Assembly: GCA_023525975.1 (NCBI GenBank)
Contig: JAKNSE010000037.1
Location: 4,446,501 to 4,510,500 of the forward strand
Length of the DNA stretch: 64,000 nucleotides
Reading direction: 5' to 3'
Origin: Smallanthus sonchifolius
Lineage: Eukaryota > Streptophyta > Magnoliopsida > Asterales > Asteraceae
Part shown: in pieces, positions 23,005-32,510 of the stretch
Layout: every line of letters begins with the position of its first letter
Position numbering within the stretch: position 1 is the stretch's first letter
The notes under the pieces: generated by a model
The model's database searches: none
What the model was told of the DNA's origin: nothing
Seen by the model: the letters and a program-made list of their open reading frames with translations, nothing else
Program-made: the position numbers and the translations under genes

Positions 23005-23296
23005 TGTTGTGTAACCGTGAACAAGGGTTCACGGGTAGGGTGTTTTGGGCCGGCTTCAAGGCCGAGAACATGTATGGGCTAGATGGTATTGATTTAGTAT
23101 ATATTCATGTTTACTCTAACCTTCTAGGGTTAGCGATTTTGGTTATTGTTTTTTGCTTTGTAATTCTCTTGAGCTATATACGAGTTTTACAAGTCTTTGT
23201 GTTCTTGAATCACCATACTTGTTAGTTTTCGGCTATCAAGTGTGAGAATTGATATCGTGTGAGTGTTATTTAAAGATCCACTCGTTTATTGGGACA
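23005..23296 (+). repeat. probable 5' LTR of copia-1
   Basis: Inferred limits: TGTTGTGTAACC at 23005 (compare TGTTGGAGCA and TGTTGGAACC in the other copia LTRs here) and ...GGGACA at 23296, six bases before the PBS. Near its start lies a perfect inverted repeat, CCGTGAACAAGGGTTCACGG (23015-23034). TATA candidates are at about 23096 (gtatatatt) and 23175 (ctatatac). No second LTR is available to confirm the limits. Confidence 0.45.
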
Positions 23297-23302
23297 TAGA
23301 AT

Positions 23303-23314
23303 TGGTATCAGAGC
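23303..23314 (+). promoter_or_regulatory. primer binding site of copia-1
   Basis: TGGTATCAGAGC, complementary to initiator tRNA-Met 3' end, followed by a leader of about 720 nt before the gag ATG at 24034. Confidence 0.9.
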
Positions 23315-23694
23315 CATTGAAGTCATTCAAGGCTCGGTTTAGATATCAACGATTCAAGACAAAGGTAATTTTGTTTGTGTTTTCGGGTGTTTTTACTGCT
23401 AATAGTGCTGTGTTAAGAGGTTCGTTGGATTGTCTGCTGAGAATCAAGGAATTATCGTTATTCTTCGTGAAATCATTGTTGTTTTGCTACTGATTTGGAG
23501 GATTTTACTTGTTAAAATCTTCGAAAAGAGGCTACTGTTCATATATGGGTTCATCGTGTTCTTAGGGATTGTTTGTGTTTCAAAATTTGAATTCCCAAGA
23601 TTTTCGGGATTAATTTTGGAAACCAGATCAGTCAAAACATTATTCACGGCTAATTTCATGGGAATTCCACGCATATCAGAGTTCATGGGATTTA

Positions 23695-23975
23695 AGGTTC
23701 ACGGGTCAACGCTCTCGGGTATTGCTTCACGGTTCAGTGTTCTCGGCTAAGTCTTCTCGGTTTAGATCACGGGAAGACTAGTTCACGGGTTCCGGTTGCA
23801 GGTTCACGGCTAAGACAAACTTCACGAGTGTTAGAAGGTTCACGGGAAGATTGTTCACAGGCTACTTGAATGAGTCTCGGCTAGTTCACGGCTTTAATAG
23901 TGTTCACGGGTTTCAATAAGTTCACGGATGAAATACTGTTCACGGTTTCCTAATCTTCACGGCTAAAATCTAGCT
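23695..23975 (+). repeat. GTTCACGG / TCTCGGCT word array in copia-1 leader
   Basis: The words gttcacggg, ttcacggct and tctcggct recur about fifteen times in 280 bp between the PBS and gag. The same words form the inverted repeat near the start of the LTR (23015-23050). No coding role is apparent. Confidence 0.85.
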
Positions 23976-24033
23976 TATATTTCTCGGGTTTATCTCTTTT
24001 CAGGGAAGCTCAAGGACCTAATACTCTGACAAG

Positions 24034-25299
24034 ATGAACTCTCAACAACTTACCATGAATCTAAATAGCTTGTTAGATTTGCAAATTGGTACAAATACCA
24101 AACCACCCAGACTTACTTGTGCTGAAGATTATCTGGACTGGAAATTTAGGTTTCAAAATCATGTTCTGTTATTTAAGGCCAAGATGTGGAGAAGTATACT
24201 CAAGGGACCACAAATCCCTGTGTATGACAAAGATGATGGTACCAAAGCGCCAAAGAATATAGAGAACTACACTGATGAAGACTTTGATCTAGTTGAAAGA
24301 GATTTAAAGGCTTTGGCTTCTCTAACTATGGCATTGTCTCCTGACATAGCCCACAACTTTAAAGAATGTACTTCTGCTAAGCAACTTTGGGAGTCTCTCG
24401 CTCAAGCTTTAGAAGGGAATGACAATATGAAGGCGAGTAGGAAAGAAATGATTCTCCAGCAGTTTAACATGTTTAATCATGGTTTGGGTGAAACTCTTGA
24501 AGCTCAGTTGCAGAGGTTTACAAAGTTAGTGTCACAAATGAGGGGTGCTCAGATTGTGTTGAGTGATGGTGATCTGAATAAGAAGCTATTGAATGGTTTG
24601 CCACAAAGCTGGGATTGGAATGTTTCTTTGTTGAAAAGAACTAAAGATCTGAACAAAATCACTCTGAATGATTTGATTTCCATCATCAAGTCATATGATC
24701 TTGATGACCAACAGAGGAAAGTTAATAATTTGAATACAATAAACTCTGCAGGTAGACAAAGCTATAATAGTGCATTTCTTTTCGGTGTATCACAGGGAGG
24801 TTCTGGATCTGGAGATGTGACTCCTGGTGTTGCTGCTACTGCTAAAACATCTGCTCCCGACCAGCAAGCTTATTCTGCTCAACAAGCTAAGCTAATTGAC
24901 GTGAATACCTCTCTATACACCGGAATCATGAACTGTTATGCAGCTTTTGTCTCAGGAAATCTATCACCTTCAGATGTTCTCACTACTGAGCTTAATCAAA
25001 TCCATCCAGAGGACGTGGAAGAGCTGGATATTTCTTGGTCGCTAGCCATGGCAGTTTTTAGAATTAAAAACTTCATCAACAAGACTGGCAAATTCAGATG
25101 GAGTGATGATACAGGGAAAAAGATTGGTTTCAACAAGTCAAATCTTCACTGCTACAACTGTCATGAAACAGGTCACTTCGCCAGGGATTGTACTAAACCG
25201 AAGGAGCAAAGAGAGAGTGAAGCTGGATCATCTGCTCGAGGAAACAATGCTGCCAACTCCAAAGCTTTAATCAGCCAGCAAACATGTGGATATGACTAG
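24034..25299 (+). CDS. gag: copia-1 Gag (UBN2-type) with CCHC zinc knuckle, ends at UAG
   Basis: 421 aa from ATG 24034. The N-terminus has the copia Gag pattern (KPPRLTCAEDYLDWKFRFQN, then LKALASLTMALSPDI ... AKQLWESL ... LQRFTKLVSQMR), the UBN2 region. A CCHC knuckle CYNCHETGHFARDC lies at about residues 373-386. The frame ends at TAG (25297-25299) in the context GAC TAG GGA, and the same frame stays open beyond it. The same stop context occurs in copia-2, so it may be a programmed readthrough stop. Gag would form particles in the cytoplasm. This part is the best preserved in copia-1. Confidence 0.88.
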   Translation: MNSQQLTMNLNSLLDLQIGTNTKPPRLTCAEDYLDWKFRFQNHVLLFKAKMWRSILKGPQIPVYDKDDGTKAPKNIENYTDEDFDLVERDLKALASLTMALSPDIAHNFKECTSAKQLWESLAQALEGNDNMKASRKEMILQQFNMFNHGLGETLEAQLQRFTKLVSQMRGAQIVLSDGDLNKKLLNGLPQSWDWNVSLLKRTKDLNKITLNDLISIIKSYDLDDQQRKVNNLNTINSAGRQSYNSAFLFGVSQGGSGSGDVTPGVAATAKTSAPDQQAYSAQQAKLIDVNTSLYTGIMNCYAAFVSGNLSPSDVLTTELNQIHPEDVEELDISWSLAMAVFRIKNFINKTGKFRWSDDTGKKIGFNKSNLHCYNCHETGHFARDCTKPKEQRESEAGSSARGNNAANSKALISQQTCGYD

Positions 25300-26899
25300 G
25301 GAGATCAGCTTAAGGAACTTAATCTGAATCATGCTTTTATGGCATATATTATTGGAGAGTCTTCTGCCACCTCATCTTCTGCCACTCCACCTGAGGTACT
25401 TGCCAATTTATGTTCTCTATCATGCATCGATAAAGTAGAACTTTACAGAAAACATAATGCTGATCTGATTTTTGAAATGGATAATTTAAAATATCATAAA
25501 AAGAAATTTCTTAAATCTGAAAAGGATTATAAAGAGGTAACAGAAGCTGGTAAAAATGATATATCATTACTAAAGTCACAACTCAGCACTAAATGTTGTT
25601 TGCTTACTGATGCTAAGCAAGAAATTGCTAGATTGACCACTGAATTTGAAAAGGCAAAATCAAACTTTGCCGAGGCCAAATTTAGAGTAGGTTTTTTTGG
25701 TCAATCCAGCACAGTGATTGATATTCTTGAAACTCAACTGCATAAACCGGGTAATGGAAGCAAGGGACTTGGATATAATAATGTTCCCCCTCCTTTCAGT
25801 GGAAACTATACCATTGTTCCCATTCCCGTTGAAGAACAAGTAAAGGAGTTAAACTTGTTGACCACTCAAAACAAGTCATGCCCTGATGGATCCAAATCAA
25901 CATCCTTAACTTCGGATGATAAATGTGTGAACAATTCTAATTCTTCTACCTCATGTGCAGAACAAGTAGAAATACAGGATTAGTCAAGTGAGGATGATGA
26001 AGATGATAAGTCACAAGTTTACAGTCTTAAGTTAAATCATAAAAAAATTGAAAACAATGTTTCTGTTACTCCTGTTTTGAAAAACTCTAAGTCTTATGTG
26101 CGTGATTTTATTGGTTTGAATGTTTCTAGTTCTAAATCTACTGGTTCTAAAAATGCACATGTTCATAAAAATACTATGTTTGTTAAACCATTAGCAAACG
26201 GAAAAACTGAGAAGCATGTTTTCCAGAAACCCAGACCTGTGACTAAGAAAAAAGTCAATGGTCAAACCTCAGATGCTTCACTTAAGCATTTCACAAAGGA
26301 TCAATTTTATGCAAAATATGATCATCAACATTTGAGGTTTGAACAAAAACATGCTCATTAGCAACAAAAAACCCAAACATGTTTACAAGCAGGATGATTC
26401 ATATCATCACAGATCCGACAAGTTTGGACCTTCACCTTACTTCAAGAAACAATCATGTTATACCTGTGGAAAGCCAGGACATTTAGCAAAACACTGTGTT
26501 CATCGTCCTTATATTCCATATTATGCTCAAAATCAGAAGGTGTCAAATAGACAGATGGATTCTAAGGCAAAGAAGACTACCAAGTCTGAGGCAATGAAGA
26601 GTCACTCATTCTACAACAAACCTTCTGATGGAGATTGGAATGTAGCCAAGCAAAACAGACAGGCTTATTTCGAAAGGCAAAAGAAAAATAATTCTAAACA
26701 AAAGGAAAAGATTAAATCTCAGCCTACTAAAGAAAATAAAAAATTTGTTCCATCTAAGCCTGTTTGGAAAACTAAGATTGCTGCTGTCATAAATACCAAA
26801 GTTGAGTTAAATAATGATATGTGTTTGCAAGAAGTATCATATATTGACGCTAACGGAATACCCATATCTACTATGGCCTGGGTACCAATGACTAATTGA
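25300..26899 (+). pseudogene. copia-1 Gag extension with second zinc knuckle (broken)
   Basis: The frame after the UAG continues with a coiled-coil-like Lys/Glu-rich stretch (about 25440-25690: ELYRKHNADLIFEMDNLKYH). It is broken by a TAG at 25981-25983 and a frameshift near 26360, then carries a second CCHC, CYTCGKPGHLAKHC (about 26457-26498). It ends in a conserved tail (EVSYIDANGIPISTMAWVPM) and TGA at 26897-26899. The layout matches copia-2 and copia-3. Protease follows in the -1 frame. Confidence 0.75.
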
Positions 26900-28520
26900 T
26901 CTCGCATATTGTGCAGGAACACCTAAGGAGGACTGTCAATAATCTATGGTTTGTTGATGGTGGATGTTCCAGGCACATGATAGGGGACATGTCTCTACTT
27001 CATGATGTGCAAAACTTTAATGGATTCTATGTTTCATTTGCGGGAGGTAAAGGTGGTAAAATCAGCATGAAAGGTACTGTTATTAATGGGTCTTTAAGTT
27101 TTCATGACTTAAGTTACGTCAGTGAGCTTTCAGCACATTTCACAAATAAAGAATGTTTAATCTTAAAACCATGATTCGTGGTTCCTGAGGAATGGATTTT
27201 TTTAAGGACACCCCGTGAGGGAAATGCTTAAGTTATTGACATGAACAATAAACCTATTTATGAAAAATACCTGTCTTTTATCAAAATCAGCTGAATTTGA
27301 TGCTATGTTGTGGCATCGTCATCTTGGCCATGTCAATCTGAAAAACTTAAACCGCATTGCCAAAGGTAATCATGTTCGTGATCTACCTATTTCTTAATTC
27401 TTCTCTATTGAAAAATGTGTTGCGTGTGCTAAAGGGAAACAGCACCGAAAGCCCCATAAGTAAAAAATGATTAATTCTATTAACTGCATTCTTCATCTAC
27501 TTCATATGGACCTATTTGGTCTTGTGAATGTGATGAGCATTGGGCAGAAGTCTTACTATTTGGTCATAACTGGTGAATACTCACGTTTTTCTTGGGTTTT
27601 CTTTTTGGTTAATAAAAGTGAGACTGCATAATTGATAAAGAACTTCATTGTGTTGGTTGAAAATCAAAGAGATGTGAAGGTGAAAGCAATCTGATGTGAT
27701 AATGGAACTGAATTCAAAAACGCAGTTTTGAATCAGTTTTGCACTGAAAAAGGGATAGCAAGGCAATTTAGTGCAGCTCGCACACCTCAGCAAAATGGTG
27801 TGGCTGAACGAAAGAACAGAACGCTTATTGAAGCAGTAAGAACAATGCTTTCTGAATCAAATTTGTTGTTGTTTTTCTGGGCAGAGGCTATAAACGCAAC
27901 ATTCTACGTGCTCAACAGGGTTCTTCTCAACAAGAGACTCCAGATGACTCCATATGAGGTTATTTACAAAGAGAAGCCCCGGGTTGGATATTTCAGAGCG
28001 TTTGGGTGTCCGTGTACTGTATTACATACAGAATCCACACCAAAGTTCAATGAAAAGGCTGATGAATGTTACTTTGTTGGATATGACTCTAACACAACCG
28101 CTTATAAAGTTTACAACAAGGTCACCAAAGAGATCAGAGAATCAACTTATGTTGATTGGCTAGTGCACAATCCCACTGATGCTGAGTGTGGTCCAATATG
28201 GTTATTTGATTATCATTCATTGTTTAAATCATTTAACATTTGTACTGATGAAATTGCACGGTCTCCTAATGAATCATTTGATCTAAGTGACGATAATGAA
28301 TATTCTTATACCGGACCATTGCTTACTGTTGATCTACCAGAAGTTATCAGACAACACGGTGGTGACAGATCTGAATCTAATGATGCGAACGTTCCTATTT
28401 CAACAACTGTCTCTGAGGATTCACCAGCAACTGCTGAGGATTCCACGTCAGCAGTCAATGATAGTATAAATGCACCTAAGACTGCATATTCATATATATA
28501 TTCCAGTAGCCGATTCCTGT
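26900..28520 (+). pseudogene. copia-1 protease and integrase (multiple stops)
   Basis: The protease active-site region reads WFVDGGCSRHMIG, with DGG instead of the usual DSG. The GAG-pre-integrase zinc region (LWHRHLGHVN ... CVACAKGKQH) and integrase core (LHMDLFGLVNV, CDNGTEFKN, NGVAERKNRTLIEAVRTML) follow. Visible stops include TGA at 27173-27175, and others near 27235, 27290, 27395, 27630 and 27695. The 287-codon frame at 27728-28591 is the C-terminal part of integrase and the linker before RT. Confidence 0.85.
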
Positions 28521-30282
28521 TGAAAGTATGGTCGAGAAGCCGATTTCTGACCCTACCGATAAACCCAATGAAGAAATACAAGAGAATGTGACAAATTTGC
28601 CTCTCACAGTGCAAGTTCCTGATATTTCATCTCATAGAGTTAATAAAGATAATATGGTTGACACTATAATCGGGTCACTGACAGACGGGGTTAGAACAAG
28701 AAGCACTACAAGAGATATAAACATGTGTCTTTACTCCTGTTTTATTTCTCAAATTGAACCAAAGAACATCAAGATGGCTCTCCTTGAGCCAAGTTGTGTT
28801 GATGCAATGCACGAAGAGCTTAATCAGTTTACTAAACTCCAAGTCTGGGATTTGGTGCCTTTGCCACCGGGCAAGAAAGCTATTGGCACTCGTTGGGTGT
28901 TTCGAAACAAGCAAGATGAAAGCAAAGTAATCATCAGAAACAAAGCTCGATTGGTTGTGCAGGGGTTCTATCAACATGATGGGATATACTATGAGGAAGT
29001 GTTTGCTCCGATTGCTCGTCTAGAAGCCATTCGTATTTTATTGGCCTATGCATCTTATATGAACTCCGCAGTTTATCAAATAGATGTCAAGACAACATTT
29101 CTGTATGGAAAAGTGAAAGAAGAGATTTATGTATGTCAACCTCCTGGGGTTGAAGATAGTGATCACCCTGACTATGTTTACAAGCTTGACAAAACTTTGT
29201 ATGGGTTACATCAAGCACCTCGTGCATGGTATGCCACTCTCACTGATCATTTGCTAGCACATGGATACACCCGCGATGCAATTGATTAGACTCTGTTCGT
29301 TCGAAAGGTGGATGAGGATCAAATTCTTGTGCAAATTTATGTGGATGATATCATCTTCGGGTCCACAAATGATGAACTGTGAACATAATTCAGAAAGGTT
29401 ATGGAAAAGAAGTTTGAAATGAGTGCTTTGGGAGAAATGACATTCTTTCTCGGGTTACAGGTTAAACAATCAAGCGATGGCATCCTAATTCATTAAGGAA
29501 AATATGTGGATGATATCATTGCCAAGTTCAAATTCACCGATGCTCAGGCTGCTTCAACTCCTATGGCAGCACGGCCAGTTCTGGATGCTGACACAAACGG
29601 AGCTGCCGTTGATCAGAAACAATACCGATCCATGATCGGATCCTTGATGTACTTGACAGTCAGCCATCCAGATATCATGTTTGTTGTGTGTCAGTGTGCT
29701 CGTTATCAAGCAAATCTTAAGATGTCCCACTTAACTGCTGTTAAACGTATCTTTCGGTATCTAAAGGGCAAGCCTTGGCATGGCCTTTGGTATCCCAAAG
29801 ACTCTAGTTTTTACTTGTATACTTTTTGTGACAGTGATTATGGAGGGTGTCAACTAGACAGAAAATCTACAAGTGGGGGATGTCAATTTCTGGGGGATAG
29901 GCTAATTTCTTGGCCATGCAAGAAAGAACACAGTCTCCACTTCTACTGCTGAGGTTGAACATGTGGCTGCATCGGCTTGTTGCTCACAAGTCATCTGGAT
30001 GCAACATCAATTGCTGGATTATGGTTTGACCTTTCTTAATACTCCAGTTTTTTGTGATAATGAGGCTGCTGTGCTAATTGTGAAAAATCCGGTTCAACAT
30101 TCTAAAACCAAGCATATTGATATCAAGGTGCATTTTATCCGCGACTGTTTTGAGAGAAATCTCATACATCTTGAAAGGGTTGATTCTGACAACAATGTTG
30201 CAGATATCTTCACTAAAGCATTTGATACATCTCGATTCAATGTGCATGTAGAGTCCCTGAAAATGATTAGTTTTAAAGATTA
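28521..30282 (+). pseudogene. copia-1 reverse transcriptase and RNase H (multiple stops)
   Basis: Copia RT: WDLVPLPPGKKAIGTRWVFR, then ARLVVQGFYQHDGIYYEEVF, KLDKTLYGLHQAPRAWY and the catalytic YVDD (VQIYVDDIIFGST). Stops at 29287-29289 (TAG), about 29381-29388 (TGA, TAA) and about 29495 (TAA) interrupt it. RNase H motifs include LKGKPWHGLWYP, CDSDYGGCQLDRKSTSGG and, after a small deletion near 29945, AASACCSQVIWMQ ... KHIDIKVHFIRD. The sequence is cut at 30282 by copia-2. Confidence 0.87.
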
Positions 30283-30302
30283 TGTTGGAGCAAGTTTGCT
30301 TA

Positions 30303-30434
30303 GGCGAACTTGTCAAGCTCGCCTAGTATAGTTGAGGCGAACTTATTATGTTCGCCTGGACTAAGCCTGGACTAAGAGAGGCGAACTTAACAAGTTCGCC
30401 TAGTGCAGAGTGAAGCGAACTTATTAAGTTCGCC
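30303..30434 (+). repeat. four palindromic words upstream of the copia-2 TATA box
   Basis: Words start at 30303, 30336, 30380 and 30415. The clearest has arms GGCGAACTT and AAGTTCGCC around AAC (30380-30400). The last ends 18 bp before TATAAATA. The equivalent array in the 3' LTR spans about 39603-39734. Confidence 0.92.
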
Positions 30435-30451
30435 TAACTCAGTGTTTTGTC

Positions 30452-30459
30452 TATAAATA
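30452..30459 (+). promoter_or_regulatory. TATA box of the copia-2 5' LTR
   Basis: TATAAATA, repeated at 39752-39759 in the 3' LTR. Its position just after the word array suggests transcription starts about 30 bp downstream. Confidence 0.8.
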
Positions 30460-30708
30460 GCGTCGATTGCAGTGAGAACAGTAGAGATATACAATATATA
30501 GAAGAGACAGACGAGAGGAGATATTCTGTAATCGTGCGTGACTATTTTGAGATAATACAAGAAGCGTTAATCGAAATCGTGTCTTGTGTGACTGTATTAT
30601 ATTCAGCGTTATTCGAGACATACGTTTACGATAGGATTCCGCACTTCGTATTCATATTACGTGTTTGACAACAGATATCGATCAGATAGACCCGCAGGGA
30701 CCTACAAG

Positions 30709-30720
30709 TGGTATCAGAGC
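30709..30720 (+). promoter_or_regulatory. primer binding site of copia-2
   Basis: TGGTATCAGAGC, two bases after the LTR end, complementary to initiator tRNA-Met. Confidence 0.95.
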
Positions 30721-31021
30721 TTTTGCTCTTGTTTAGCTACTGTTTTTTGACATCGTGTTGATCGATTATTCACCACAAGATGAAGATTTTCGGAAGTTTC
30801 TGAGTTCTTGAAAGTTTGTCACTTTGGACTGATTTTTGATTGATTTCTTCAATTTGGTGGTTTTTGCTAAAATTGATCCGATAGAACCGTTCTAAATTGA
30901 AAATTGAAGAATCCTACGGAAGGAATTTCATTAATTTGTTCAGAATTACGATTTATGAAGATTTTTGAGCCTGTTCGTGCGTTTGGGTGTTAGAACAATT
31001 CTCCTTGTTCTTCCAGTTGAT

Positions 31022-31165
31022 GCAGGCGAACTTGTCATTCTGTTACAAGCGAACTTGTGTTAAGCGAACTTGTTAAGTTTGCTTCATTCAAAACAGGCGA
31101 ACTTGTTAAGTTCGCTTCAGGCAAGTCAGGCGAACTTATTTGCTAAGTTCGCTTAAATCAGAAAT
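31022..31165 (+). repeat. palindromic word array in the copia-2 leader
   Basis: Five to six copies of GCGAACTTGT / GTTAAGTTCGCTT type words lie between PBS and gag. They use the same arms as the words upstream of the TATA box in the LTR. Confidence 0.88.
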
Positions 31166-31199
31166 TTGAAATTTTTTCTAAGTGTTGCAGTATTCAAAG

Positions 31200-32510
31200 A
31201 TGACTTCTACATCAAGTCAAGTACATGACATGACTCATTTACTCAATCATGACAATGAGATTGGAACTCCTACAAAGCCACCGAGACTTATGAATCTCAA
31301 AGATTATTCAAACTGGAAGAGTCGGTTTGAAAATTATGTTAATATCAATGATACAAGTCTTTGGATTTCTATCAGTGAAGGATATGAACATCCTGTTTAC
31401 AGTAATATGGGCATGTCGAATGCACCAAAACCAATCTCGCTTCTTGATGAAGATGAAAAGAAGATGTATGATCGAGAAAAGAAAGCTCTTGCAGCTTTAT
31501 CTATGTGTTTACCTTTGGACATCTATCATACTTTTAAGAAGTTCAAAACTTCTCGTGATCTTTGGGAAGGATTGGAGAAAAGATGTGAGGGAAACACAGA
31601 TATAAGAAAGAGCAGAAAAGAATTGTTGAAAAAGCAGTTCAGTGTTTTTAAACACTTTGAGGGTGAAACAGTGGATGACATCATGACTCGATATTATCAT
31701 ATTCTTAGTGAAATGGTTAACAATAATATCACCTACAAGAATAGGAAGATTCTTGAAAAATTCCTGGATGCTCTACCTGCTCATTTTGAGATGTACACAA
31801 TTGTTATCAAAGAACAAACTGGTTTTGATGATCTAAGTCTTTAAGATTTAATGGGAAAAATTCAATCCTATGATCTGCACAAGCAAAAGAAAGATACAGT
31901 TTATCAAGATCCAAGCATCTATTTTGGGAAAGGTACATCCAAATCATCTGGTGGAGTTGCTTTATTTTCTGGAGAATCTGCTGGAGTTCCTAATGAGAGT
32001 TCTGGTCAAGGAAATACATGCTTTGTTGCTTCAAACTCTGGTTGTTCATCAAACAGCAAGAATGATGGTCATTCGTGCTCTTCTACTAAGGTGTCTGCAT
32101 ATGCATCAAATGATATAATGGCCATTATTGCATCATTCTTAACCTCATATGAAAATTTTATTCGGGGCAAAATCACTGACCCAGATATGATTGAGGAAGA
32201 CTTCAAACAGCTGGATAAAGATACTTTGGAAGAGATGAATATTCAGTGGAATATGGCTTTATGGTTGAGGCAAGGCAAAGATCATTTGAAAAGGACTGGA
32301 AAGAAGTTTATTGGAGCCTCGAGCAAGACAAAGATGGGCATGGATAAATCAAAGGTGAAATGCTATAACTGTCAGGAATTTGGACATTTTGCCCGAGAAT
32401 GTAATAAACCCAGGAACCAGAATCCAGCACAGTCAAACTCTCTAAGCAACTCATCCAAACCGAGTAAATCAACAGCCTTGATCTCTCAGCAGGATGAAAA
32501 TTATGACTAG
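31200..32510 (+). pseudogene. gag: copia-2 Gag with zinc knuckle, one premature stop, ends at UAG
   Basis: The start is ATG 31200 (MTSTSSQVHDMTHLL). The UBN2-type Gag core (KPPRLMNLKDYSNWKSRFEN ... ALAALSMCLPLDIY ... SRDLWEGLEKRCEG) is followed by TAA at 31842-31844, in frame, probably a mutation of a sense codon (LSL*DLMGKIQSYDL). CCHC CYNCQEFGHFAREC is at 32361-32402. The frame ends at TAG (32508-32510) in the context GAC TAG GGA, as in copia-1, and remains open after it. Confidence 0.88.

Larger units (their letters stand above)
30283..30706 (+). repeat. 5' LTR of copia-2 (424 bp, internally deleted)
   Basis: TGTTGGAGC...GGGACCTACA. Compared with the 3' LTR it lacks 77 bp directly after TGTTGGAGC. 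It contains four palindromic words (30303-30434), a TATA box TATAAATA (30452-30459) and a short leader-like end. Confidence 0.95.

Noticed and set aside
30447..30668. 73-codon frame in the copia-2 LTR, repeated at 39747-39968
   Set aside because: It recurs only because it lies in both LTRs, downstream of the TATA box; no known LTR protein matches.
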